Positions 10,077-20,800 of a stretch of DNA of 64,000 bases are shown piece after piece. The translations under genes and the position numbers were made by a program. Under the pieces are notes generated by a model. The model was not told the origin of the DNA. It worked only from the letters and a program-made list of their open reading frames with translations, and ran no database searches. Position 1 is the first letter of the stretch. Every line of letters starts with the position of its first letter. This stretch comes from Lodderomyces elongisporus (Eukaryota; Ascomycota; Pichiomycetes; Serinales; Debaryomycetaceae): assembly GCF_030384665.1 (NCBI RefSeq), contig NC_083679.1:1054001-1118000 (forward strand), given 5' to 3'.

Positions 10077-10380
10077 TACACTTTGAAACAGTGTACAATA
10101 AACTTTTTTTTTTGGTGGTGTACAATATTTTCACAACTTTTTTTTTTAGTTACAATAATAGTTAGTTTTGTAATATATACTTAGTTTTTTGTAACTTTCT
10201 TGTTTGAATTCTCTTTACAGAACATGTCCTAACATATACTTGGTTGGAACAACGAATCATTATAATCATATAAAAGTCTTGATACTTTATTATTTTTTTT
10301 TTTTATTCTTCTATTTTTCTATTATAAATTATTAAATACAGAAAAAAAAACAATTCACAAAAGCAAATTTACAATATCTA

Positions 10381-12144
10381 CTATTCAAAGCAAAAAGCAT
10401 TGATCTTGCGGCCACAAGTATACACAAATCCCTTCTTTTCATTTTCACTCTTCAACTGCTCTTCCATCTCCAAGTCTGCCTCTTCTTCCTCATCAATTTC
10501 TCTCTTCCCAGAGGTTATATCTGCAGTCTCACGGGTTCTAAAGTGCGTCTTTTTCAACAATTTCCAAAACACAAATAAACATATGAAAAATACCGGGGCA
10601 AAGTACGAAGTGAACAAGTTTGCAACCGAAAACTGTCCTGGGAAAAATATCCAAAACCCATTGAAAAACAACACCAAAACTGTTAATGTCATACCAAAAT
10701 ATGTAAACACAGGGTGCAACCATTTGGGACCAGTATAGTACTCATATTGAGGCTTTTGCATCTTGTTGCCACCATTCTGATACTCCCATGCCTTTTTAAA
10801 CTGGAAATAACTCCACCACATACAAATATATGCACAAAGTAAACCAGTGGTTGACAAGTTTACAAACCAATTAAACACATTACCAGTAGTTGTGCTAACA
10901 TTGAGGTAGGACAATAACGAGACTGCAAATGTCAAAATGACACAATTGATTGGCGCACCATTTGATAAGCACTTGCTAAAGAACCTTGGTAGATACCCAG
11001 CAATCGACGCACTATAGATGGAGCGGGTAGAGCAGTAGAAAAATGCATTACCACACGAAAATGCAGAACTCATTATACAGGCATTGATCAATGCTGCAAG
11101 CCCCTTAACACCAACTTGTTCAATACCAATAACCCATGGTGAGCCAGCAGAGCCCGTGGTTCCATTTGTTAATGATTCAACCATCTTGGGATTAATGGAT
11201 GAAATCAAGCAATTCAAAAAGAAGATACCACCAATGTAAAACAAGTAGATTCTAATATATGTTCTTTTCGCTGCCAAAGCAATATTCTTTCTAGGATGCA
11301 TCACCTCAGATGAAATAAGTGCCAAGTTATCAGCACCCCCTGCAGCAAACGCAGCCCATAATAGCGAGTTCCACCAAGCAAGGAATTTGCCTGTGGGGCC
11401 AGGAACCAAATATTCACGGAATAAGCCACCCTCTCGCCAATGCTGGAACCCGTATGCATCGTGTTTTGGATTGCCACCACACATAGAGATCAATGAAAAC
11501 ATCATTAAACCCACAATGAGAAAGACTTTCAAGATTGAAGTAACAAATTCAATTTCGCCGTAAAAATTCACCCCAACAAGTCCAATCAATGCATACAAGA
11601 CAATTGCAATTGTGATCCATACTCCGGGATTAATATCCGTCCAGTAGCCTATCACTTGGGCTACTGCCGTGGCCTCTAAACAAACAAACATCATTGCTGT
11701 GTATATGTATATAATGCACGATGCAAACCCCAAAGCTGGGTCTACGTATCTGGCAGAATAGTGGAAAAATGAGCCCTTCAGCGGCATATAGCAGCACATT
11801 ACACCAACAACGGTCATCAATGGGTATACAACCAATATGGCCCATACGGCAAATGCCAAAAAGAATGATAAGGATCCACTAGTGTTTAATGGTGACCTCA
11901 CACCAATGAACAATGCAGAGCCAACAGACTGGCCAATAATCATAAGACTCACATGTCGCGAGTTGAGTTTTCTTTGCGTTTGTCCATATTGCTCGACATC
12001 CAATTTCTCATGGAAATCATTGTAATGGATTTTTGTACCATTAGTAACAGTCCCTTCACCTATAGATGGTGTGCTAGAGTCTTCGCTATTACCAGCAAGT
12101 TTCTCCACGTCAACTGTAAAAGTAGGCTCTTTGATCTCGCCCAT
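10381..12144 (-). CDS. Amino-acid permease, fungal YAT family
   Basis: This 587-residue plasma-membrane amino-acid/proton symporter has about twelve hydrophobic spans between a 65-residue hydrophilic N-terminus and an acidic C-terminal tail (EEEEADLEMEEQ). The first span carries the family motif in a divergent form (GQSVGSALFIGVRSPLNTSG, where GTGLF-type sequence is usual). The substrate-binding helix 6 region reads WNSLLWAAFAAGGADNLAL and is followed by SSEVMHPRKNI, comparable to the ExxNPRK(A/S) block of the family. The later blocks SSAFSCGNAFFYCSTRSIYS and GYLPRFFSK also fit. The substrate cannot be read from sequence; the divergent first motif suggests a side branch rather than a Gap1 orthologue. 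The start is the first ATG. The 5' side faces the large 5.7-kb gap, which may hold its nitrogen-regulated promoter. Confidence 0.85.
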   Translation of the reverse strand: MGEIKEPTFTVDVEKLAGNSEDSSTPSIGEGTVTNGTKIHYNDFHEKLDVEQYGQTQRKLNSRHVSLMIIGQSVGSALFIGVRSPLNTSGSLSFFLAFAVWAILVVYPLMTVVGVMCCYMPLKGSFFHYSARYVDPALGFASCIIYIYTAMMFVCLEATAVAQVIGYWTDINPGVWITIAIVLYALIGLVGVNFYGEIEFVTSILKVFLIVGLMMFSLISMCGGNPKHDAYGFQHWREGGLFREYLVPGPTGKFLAWWNSLLWAAFAAGGADNLALISSEVMHPRKNIALAAKRTYIRIYLFYIGGIFFLNCLISSINPKMVESLTNGTTGSAGSPWVIGIEQVGVKGLAALINACIMSSAFSCGNAFFYCSTRSIYSASIAGYLPRFFSKCLSNGAPINCVILTFAVSLLSYLNVSTTTGNVFNWFVNLSTTGLLCAYICMWWSYFQFKKAWEYQNGGNKMQKPQYEYYTGPKWLHPVFTYFGMTLTVLVLFFNGFWIFFPGQFSVANLFTSYFAPVFFICLFVFWKLLKKTHFRTRETADITSGKREIDEEEEADLEMEEQLKSENEKKGFVYTCGRKINAFCFE

Positions 12145-13275
12145 GATTCAACCTTTAATTTTTGTAATTTTTTAGTAACTTTATTTGTTCTTACTTTTTT
12201 TTTTTTCACTTTGATTTATTTCTTTGAGCAATGTGTAAGTGATGTGTAACAAGGGTGTTTGAGTAATGTTAAATAGGAAAAGGATGAAGGAAAAAGGATA
12301 TGTAAAAAGGGAAAGAAAAAGGAAAAAGAAGAAAGACATAACCAACGTGGGCTTATCAGGAAAAGGTGGGGATAAAGAAATAAAAGGAAAAGGAAAAGGA
12401 TGGGCGGCGGAGATGGTGGTTGATAGACAAGTATGGGTGATTATAATTCTGTTGTCATAATCTACTTATTTCTGGAATGAGTTGGGTTGGGTTGGGGGAG
12501 GAGGAAATACTATTGTTTGGATGAACGACTAATCTCAGATGGTGTGAAAAACTTTCTCCAAAAAGAAAACACAATTTTGATTGTTCATTCTTCACTATTG
12601 TTTTGTTGGGAAATAGGCTGTTGTACATGTTTTGGCTCCGTTATCAATTGATTGATAAGAGTTTATAGAAAGCAGCAGCAGCAGCAGCAGCAAAAAAAAA
12701 AAGAAAAAGTTAAAAGAACCAAAAGGTAAAAGATTTTTCTATAGTTTAGCGCAATAACTGAACACACAAACACACACAAACCAACAGTCAGAATGAGAGA
12801 ATTGGCGGAATTTCACAAAATGATAATCAACAATACAGTATCTGGGAGATAAGAAGATTGTTCTAAAGTACTTGATTATAGTATAAACAGCATTGAAAAG
12901 ATGAGCAAGTGGGAAAGCAAACAAACAAAATTAATAATTGAAAATTAAAAATTAAGAATTAAGCTTGTCTTAGATGATTGGGTCCCCCTTAGCGCAAGTT
13001 TGATATCAATTTTAGGCAATTGTATTCCGTTGATAGATAAAGTCAAAATGTGTAAAGAGGAAGGTACTATAGGAAAAAAAAAGGTTGTGAATTGAAATTG
13101 AAAAATTTGAAAAAAAAATACTTAAATTAAATTCAAAGAACCATTCATTTAAATAGTATTGGTATTAGCGGGATCTTTACCAACTTAATTCTTGGCATAA
13201 TTTCCATTCTTTCTCTTTTGCTATCAAAAGCTTTTGGCAAAAGGAAAAGATGGGAAAATGAGATTATAGATTGGT

Positions 13276-13394
13276 ATTGGATGAGATAGGGCGGGACTTA
13301 CACAACCCACATAAAGAGTACTTTCATCATAACAATTGTAAAACCTTTATCTTTTCTTTTCTTTTATTTATTAGCTCTTGATTGGATGAGATAG
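13276..13394. repeat. 14-base direct repeat pair ATTGGATGAGATAG
   Basis: The exact 14-mer occurs at 13276-13289 and again at 13381-13394, 105 bases apart, in the gene-free gap. It may be a regulatory site pair or a trace of a local duplication. Confidence 0.75.
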
Positions 13395-14000
13395 AGGTTA
13401 GTGATTATCTATGTGTATTTTCAAGCATCTGCGATGAATATAGTAAGTCTATTATGTTTAATAATAATAAGGTGGATAAAGATATCGATAACTAGTGAAG
13501 ACGGCTATATACTTGTTTTTGGAAAATCGAGTAGCGTTTAATAATAGCCACAAAGTTCCTTTTTTTTTTCCTCTTCAAATATGTTGAATTGGTCCTTTTG
13601 AAGTTTTTGAAAAATGGTATCTGTTGCTTGCACATTGGCCCATTGGTCAAGAAATGTTTGAAGAAAGAAAAAAAAATTATAAGCCAATAGAAAGTGATTC
13701 CATTAACACCAGTTCCTAGCCGAACTTATTCAGCACTTGATAATTTGAAAAAAAAATTGGAAATGGGTTGTTTCTACTTCATATTCCAATACAGAGAAGG
13801 AACCAAATAAAGATTAAGGCTATTTCATTCTCATTTCATTTTTAATTTAATAAATCACTCTATACTAATTGCTATTTGTTTAGTATCTACATGAAGCTAT
13901 CTTAATTGTTGTTACAATCTCAATAGTATCATTCTTCTTTTCAAATATACTTTTTAATCTGTAAAAGGTGTATAAGTAGAACAGATTTTGAGCATGTAAG

Positions 14001-14171
14001 ATGTAAAATGATGTATATAAAAATATCAACTACAGAGTATAAATCCATAAATAATAGAACATGTCATCAGGAGCTATAAACTTACAACAGGTTATGAGTC
14101 CGCTTAGCGCACTTAGAAGCCTTCAATAAAGAAAAAGTTATTTGTAAGCGACAACAATGATTATGAGTGGT
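14001..14171 (+). repeat. Left arm of a diverged inverted repeat
   Basis: This segment matches the reverse complement of 14752-14969. From 14024 to 14127 it aligns with the reverse complement of 14843-14946 at about 80% identity by eye with about two single-base indels. The best-conserved blocks are TATCAACTA, TGTCATCA, GAGCTATAA and TACAACAGGTTATGA. A second, inner block at 14151-14171 matches 14752-14772 at 20 of 21 positions. Similarity fades outward past about 14000. Confidence 0.85.
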
Positions 14172-14751
14172 TTCAAAATGTCACCAATAGGTTTGACAAT
14201 TATGTCGAAAAAAATACTCACCTATTGCGAGACAGGTATAGTGGTGCTTAAAGCTGGCTAGCTGGCTGGCTAGTTGGCTGCTTGGCGAGACAGAAGATGA
14301 CAAAATCTCAATGACCAAACTGTTCAACGAGATGGCAAAGTAGATCCTCAGAAATAGTGTTTCATTAAAGATTGCTGGAATCTTATTCATCTGAAACACA
14401 CTTTTGGAAAAAAAGGTATTTCTACTCGTTTCGTTAGCTCTTCGAAAACTTTATTAAAGTCTCGTTCGTGACAACATTCATCGTATTGTCTTTCGAAAAC
14501 GCACAGAAGTTATGTAAGAATTCGATACTCGTCTGGAACCTGAGCTCTCTTCACACAGCTTACTTTGAAAATTTGTGATATCTGACATACTAATTTCGCT
14601 GGTCACAAGTAAGTTCAGTTCAGTTTAGTTCAGTTTGGTGCAGCACAGTGCAGTGCAAGCGTGCGTCAAACACGCTATTCTTCGAAATCAATCTCGCCAT
14701 CTAGTTAAATAAATCATCCATCAAGATTGGACCATTTTCAGTTCCACTGGT
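14172..14751. other. Unique core between the inverted-repeat arms
   Basis: 580 bases with no gene. It contains a direct repeat GCGAGACAG at 14227-14235 and 14285-14293 flanking a run of GGCTAGCT/GGCTG units, a small inverted repeat CAATAGGT/ACCTATTG (14185-14192 and 14220-14227), several TTCGAAA words (about 14441, 14492 and 14681), and TTCAGTT and CAGTGCAG short repeats at 14613-14656. A GCGAGA box at 14227 and its complement TCTCGC at 14692 may be a weak inward continuation of the arms. Confidence 0.6.
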
Positions 14752-14969
14752 ACCACTCGTAATCATTGTTGTTGTTAAAATCAAAACTTCACCCTCTCTC
14801 TCTCCCTCTCCCTCTCTCTCCCATACTCGCCTCTCCACGCAGATTGGAGGCTTTTAGCGTGCTAAGAGGATTCATAACCTGTTGTAGCCTTATAGCTCGT
14901 GATGACACCTTCTCTTACCTATGATATTTCTATTCTCTAGTTGATACTTCTATGTATACCATTTTGCAT
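14752..14969 (-). repeat. Right arm of a diverged inverted repeat
   Basis: This is the reverse-complement partner of 14001-14171. It is longer than the left arm mainly because a CT-rich low-complexity tract (about 14791-14822, repeated CCCTCT and CTCTCT) sits between the two matching blocks 14752-14772 and 14843-14969. Confidence 0.85.
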
Positions 14970-15145
14970 TTCATATATTTTGTTACAATTTGTTCCATTT
15001 TATATATTCCATCTAGCTCAATATATATATATATACATATTTTCTTTTTTATCTTTTTGTCCATTATGTTTTGTCTCTCGTTCTTCTCACATTCCTTGGA
15101 AAAGTGGTCGTGTCCATGTGTTTGTAATTAATTTGAACCAGCTCA

Positions 15146-15157
15146 TGTCACGTGACA
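15146..15157. promoter_or_regulatory. Perfect palindrome TGTCACGTGACA (Cbf1/E-box type site)
   Basis: A 12-base perfect palindrome around CACGTG that matches RTCACRTG, the Cbf1 consensus (also the CDEI element of Saccharomyces centromeres). It lies 177 bases outside the right arm of the inverted repeat. Occupancy by a factor is inference. Confidence 0.5.
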
Positions 15158-16345
15158 CAAATTACTCGTTGCGTTTTCGGATCGAATAGGGTTATATTCA
15201 TGCTTGTGTAACAATTACTTTTAACTATGTATACTCTTTTTGCAATACATACATATGTACATATATATATATAGTTTATGCAATAGGGGTTCAAGAATAG
15301 TCAGAAATTGGCTTTAATGAAGTAAAAGATGGATAGTTAACTATAAAATTCTTTACTCCTATTTCTTCATTTCTTGATAAAAAAAGAACTTTAACCCATG
15401 GGTGTTTGAAATGAAAATGGGCACAAAGTTGTTAAGTACTTTTTGTGAGTAGTTAAAGACCCTTGATATTATTTATTTATAGGAGAAATTTCAGTTCCGC
15501 CATCAACAATACAAACATATACAGTGAAATAGAGAGAGAGAGGGTGTATGTGTGTGTGTATGTGGGTAAGCCAAAATAATTAGAAAGATACAGGGTTCAG
15601 GACTTGGCTAAGAAAAAAATTGGAAAAAATGAAAAAAATAAAAATAAAGAAAATTGAAACTGAATCCAATATTGACAAAAAACAGGGAAGGGAAATTGAA
15701 AAAAAAGATAAAGAAGATGGAAAGGAAAAAGAAGAAAAGTCCTTTAATTTCAGTTTCACCAACAAACCTGAAACGTTTATTGTAATAAATCAATGAATCT
15801 GAGGGACGTGAGAAGAAGCACATTGGTTGTTTCTTGGTTTACAATAAACAATTGTTTTTCATTTATAGACTTTAATACTGCAATAATGACTGCGTGAGAT
15901 GACTTGCCCTTACTTGAAATTCTGTACTTTTTTTTTTACTTTACTTTTTCATTCGTTGCTACTTAATGAATACTTTTATTTGCTTAGTGTTATGGATATA
16001 TTGATCTTTTTTTTTTTTCTTATTCTATAAGCAAATGATCAACCACCTATTAGGTAAAATTGTAGATGTCATTGGACCGTGGACCTAATTTCAGCCTCCA
16101 GTCGCTGTTTTCTCTCTTTGTTTGTTCTTTATCTTTTTTAACTGAAATTTTAAGGGCGTTCTTTTAGTAATTCTACGTTGCTTTGTGTAACCTACTGGGT
16201 ATATCTTCTTCTGCTTCCATTGAAGGGTAGGTGAGCGACTGGTAACCATTCAATCCATAAATCAATTAACAAGCGAATTGGAAAGAAAAGAGAAAAAGTA
16301 CATATTATAGTAAATCTGAAAGGGGTGCAGTATGCTAGAGTGTTA

Positions 16346-16460
16346 TACACTGTCGTACACTGTTGTACACTGTTGTGCATAGTGATGTGATGGGATGTGA
16401 TGTGGTGTGGTGTGTTTTGACGTGGAGTGATGTGGAGTGATGTGATGTGATGTGGTGTGT
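16346..16460. repeat. Tandem 10-mer TACACTGTTG and GTGATGTG-type repeat block
   Basis: Three copies of TACACTGT(T/C)G run from 16346 to 16375. They are followed by a degenerate block of GTGATGTGATG, GTGGTGTG and GTGGAGTGAT units to about 16460. The open frame read through it on the minus strand is only His/Thr/Ile repeats and is not treated as a gene. Confidence 0.75.
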
Positions 16461-17869
16461 TGCAACCTTTAAAAAAAAAAGTGTTTCTTCGCTTGCAATT
16501 CTTGTCGTCAGGTACCAATCATAATGATGAATTATATCTTTGGTTGGCCCTCTTACTTATTGGTTGGTCGGTTCCATGTATTTATATACATATATATATA
16601 TATATTTGGAGGAGCAAATGGAACTGAAATGGAAATTAAATAAGTAAAAAATAATAATAATAAAACCGGCATGGAATGTGATTGGCATAAAGTACACTAC
16701 CTCCTGAAACAGGAATAAAATAAATTAAAAAATAAAAAATAAAAAATAGAAATAGAAGCCACACGATATGCGCTCACTTTTACGAGAAGAAAGCCATTAC
16801 AAATATATGTGTAAATATATATATATATATATATAGATATATAGATATTACACCATGGTATCGACTAAAGATGAGATGACGAGTTTTGTATGATGTAAAG
16901 ACGAAATAAATAAAAAAAAGAAAAAGAAAAAGATCCAAGATAAATCTAATGAGAGAAGAAAAAAGGAACGATAAATCTATAGCTTATACTGGATTGTGTG
17001 CTGTTGACCAAGGGCCGATTTGTGGTGGAGTATATTATAATAATTTGTATACTCTATTGATACATAAAAGTTAATAACCCTGTTTACACCCTTGTTGCTG
17101 ATCAGTTTATTCTTGTACCACACCACTCTCAATAATATATATATATATATATGTAGTACATCCTATATTGTAATATTCTTAGTATTATATTATAATGTGA
17201 TAGTGGGAGTAGTAGTAGTAATGGTGGTGGTGGTAGTTAAGGTGAAGGTGATTTGTGCAATAATAGAAGACAATACACTAGAATGCACAAAGAGTATAGT
17301 AAAGAATAACGAAGAAGACAACGAAAGAAAAAGAAAAAGAATAGGAAGGAGAGAGACACGAAGCGAAGCTTTCGGTAGAAGAAGACCCTATGCTGAGTCT
17401 ACTAAATATGGTATTTGGATTGATCGTGTAGATTGTGGATAGGGTGTTGGAGGAATTTGTTAATTCTATTTTATTTTTTTATTTTTATTTTTTATTTTTT
17501 TATTTTTTATTTTTTATTTTTTTTATTTTTTTTTGTAAATTAATTAATTTCAAATCGTCTAAACGTACATATAATTCTCAATACACGTCTATCACTATCA
17601 ATTCCTTCTTGTTTTTTTTTCCTCTTTTTTTACAACAACAATAACAATAGTAACAACAACGATAAAGATAAAACATCACCCACTCCCCCTTTTTTTCATT
17701 TATTTACCTAAACCTAACTTGACTTTCTAATCACCAACTTATACTTTTTTCTTTCTTTCTTTTCTTTTCTTTTCCTTTGTTTTTTCTTTTTTTCTAGTTC
17801 TTATTATCTTGAACTTTTTTTTTTTTTTTGGTTTTCATTTATTTCTTATCTGATAACATCATCACGGTA

Positions 17870-20800
17870 ATGTCTTCACTAGCTTCTGAAGAGACCGTTA
17901 TTGTACAAGACCAAACCTTACCACCACAGGCTCATCAACACCACCAAAAACTTCTGCAACATCAACAACAGGAGAAGAAAGAAGAAGAAGCAGAAGAGAA
18001 AGGAAAGAAAAGACAAGATAACAAAAAACCACCTTTACAGAAATCACCGTCTAAACTAGTCATAGATCAAATGTCATCCACGCAGAATAGTAGTTTACAG
18101 TTAGATAGAGAGATTGAAGCAGCAACAGCAGCAGCAGCTGGAACAGAAACAGAAACAGAAACAGAAACAGAAACAGGAACAACAATAGCCACTACTGGCA
18201 CAGCAAAGGAGGTTAAAGGCAAAGACGCAACCACCAAGGAAACTCCAACAGCTACAATTATAGAAGTTAAAGAACTGAAACAAGCTAATTTGGAAACGGA
18301 AAAAGAGCACTTTTCTTCACAAACTCCTACTTCTGAACCAGCATCTAAAGCAGACTCAACAAATCAAACATCAAAGGAAGATGTCAATCCCAATTTGCAA
18401 TTGGCAATCACCCTATTCCAGGATAAATATGCAACTGTTACCCCAGCAGAAGTCACACATTTCATTGCTGGTGGAGATAACGAGGCTAAACAAATTAGAA
18501 CCTATTACATGAACCAATTCAAATGGTCTCAAAACTTGTTAACTGCAACGCGTCAACTCTGTGCTAAACTATACTTGAAAGCCGAATCCCAGGAACTAGA
18601 CCGTATATTATCATCATTTACTAAATCGTATTTGCAACAACATCCCAATAACGTATTCCAAACAAAAAACTTTGAACAAATATACATTATAATATACTCT
18701 TTGATCTTGCTCAACACATCGCTTCATAACCCACAATTGAATAAGAGATCAAGAATTAGTCAAACCGACTTTATCAAAAACACATTTACAACTTTTTCCC
18801 TGCAACAGAATAACGAGTCACTCAAAGACAAGACTAAGAAATTGGATATTAGACAGAAAATTGCCATTGAAAATGAATTGTCTTCCTTTTACGAAGACCT
18901 CTTGAAGGAGGAATTGTACTTGAAAGGCGAAGAAGAAACAGGAAGTAACAAAAGACACTCTAACCTGAAACTGCATATTAATTACAATACCAGCAATACC
19001 AGCAATACCAATACCAACAACAACAACACCAACAATATCAATACCAACAACAATTATCTTAATAACGAAGTTAATGGTACACATGATAAAAAACTTGCAG
19101 AAACAACTACAACTACACAATTGACTCAAGCCTCAACAGATCAGCTTCCTGAATTGTCAAGACAAACCACAAATTCTTCCATCTGGTCAACTGATACAAA
19201 CAGAAGATCTTCGCTTGCAATGAAAAGGTTAACCTCAACGACATCCGAAGTATCTCAATTCACTGCAAATGGACAATCCTCGGCTCCCAACCAGCATACA
19301 CCACGTGTTGGATTGGCAAGAGCATTGATTGGTCACAACCAAAGACACCAACACCAACACCAACACCAACACCAGCAGCGTAACAGGATATACTCAAACA
19401 CTAATGAATCCATGACTTCGCAAGTAACAAACCAGACTTCACAAACAAACCAGACAAACCAGACAAACCAGACATTGCAAACTAGATCATCCTTTGACCA
19501 TTTAAGATCAGTTAATCGCAAATCGTCTAGAGCGTCGATTATGTCGAGAGAGACAAATGCAGATGATACTATTAGCGTCTTGTCATTTGACACAGCAAAC
19601 TGGAATATCAGAGACCCACAGTATGGTTCAGATCAAGGGCAGGATATGGAAAACTTCAATGTCAATGACTATCAGGATGACTATGACTTGACTTTGGAAT
19701 TGAATGGGAGCCCTTATTTGAAAGAAGGATTACTTAAATTAAAAGTTTTGAACAATGATGCTAATGACGAGGCCAATGCACCACCAATCACTCCAAACCA
19801 CAGATTTCTTTCATTCTTTAGTCGACAACCACAACAACAACGGACTAGCGTTGGAACTAGTACAAACCCATTGAACCAAAAATTTGTTGAGAATTTCGTT
19901 GTTGTGTCCAAGGGAGAATTATCACTTTATTCATTTGATCCCAAAGTGATTAAAAAGCACAAAAAAGGAATTGGTCATGGCGGCGGCAACAACAACAACA
20001 ACAACAACAACAACCATGATGATGGTGTAGGTGATGGAAATTGGTTAAAGAATGCTGCCAAAGTTGGAAACTATAATTTGTGCTCTACTTTTGCACAGCT
20101 TGAAAAAAGTAATCAAGATAAAATATTATGGTCATTGACATTCCCTAAAGTGTTTGCCAAAAAGAACCCCAAAAAATTTATTTTTGAAGCAGGTACAAAT
20201 GAAATTGCGTTAGAATTTGTCAATACATGTAACTTTTGGGCGTCCAAAATTACAGCCATCCCCACATTGGAGGAAAGTGTTAGCTCGATAGAGTATGGAT
20301 GGACAAATTTGGACTATATAATCTCGCATCGTGATAACTTTAAAAAGTTCAAGAATATTCAAAAATGGGAACCTGTTGTTACCGGTGTTTACTTGTCCAA
20401 TTTTGTTGCAAATGATGATAGTAATAATCATTTGGGTATGATGAAACAATTTGTCAAGACTACAAGTTATTACAACCACCTCAAGAAATTGTATAATGAA
20501 TTCACCAAGTTGAGGCAAAAGTTTGTTGATAACTTGCCCAAGAGCTATTATGGCGGTCACAATTATACTCGAGTGTTGAACAATTATGACACAAAGATTG
20601 AAACTTACAAATACCAACTTCAAGTTTATAGAAGCTATATCATTATCCTTGGTTTTGCTTTGCAATTGCGATTTGATCTTCAATCAGAAAAGAGGAAAGA
20701 GCAGGCGTATAATGCAATTGACGACGAAAGCATTGCACAGTCTTCCATTTCATCAACCGAAGATGCATTGGCTAAAGTTGTCAAACAAGAAATTCAGAAA

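Larger units (their letters stand above)
12145..17869. other. 5.7-kb gene-free gap (candidate centromeric interval)
   Basis: No supportable protein or RNA gene lies between the divergent permease and Sec7-domain genes. The permease side (12145-12500) is purine-rich. Around 13276-13394 a 14-base direct repeat occurs. A diverged inverted repeat occupies 14001-14171 and 14752-14969. A 12-base TGTCACGTGACA palindrome is at 15146-15157. Tandem 10-mers and GTGATGTG repeats fill 16346-16460. Several (TA)n runs occur (15015, 15255, 16585, 16815, 17135). From 17460 to 17870 the strand is almost all T/A, the leader of the Sec7-domain gene. The open frames present start at TTG/GTG or consist of simple repeats. 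Confidence 0.6.

Noticed and set aside
12481..12505. G-rich run GTTGGGTTGGGTTGGGGG, possible G-quadruplex or telomere-like sequence
   Set aside because: Only three runs of three or more G, and it does not match the 23-base telomere repeats of this clade.
14900..14906. GTGATGA, which could be a C box of a C/D snoRNA
   Set aside because: No D box (CTGA) at a fitting distance and no terminal stem. The word is part of the inverted-repeat arm.
17092..17442. 116-codon plus-strand frame in the gap
   Set aside because: It begins with TTG and passes through (TA)n and GTGGTG repeats.
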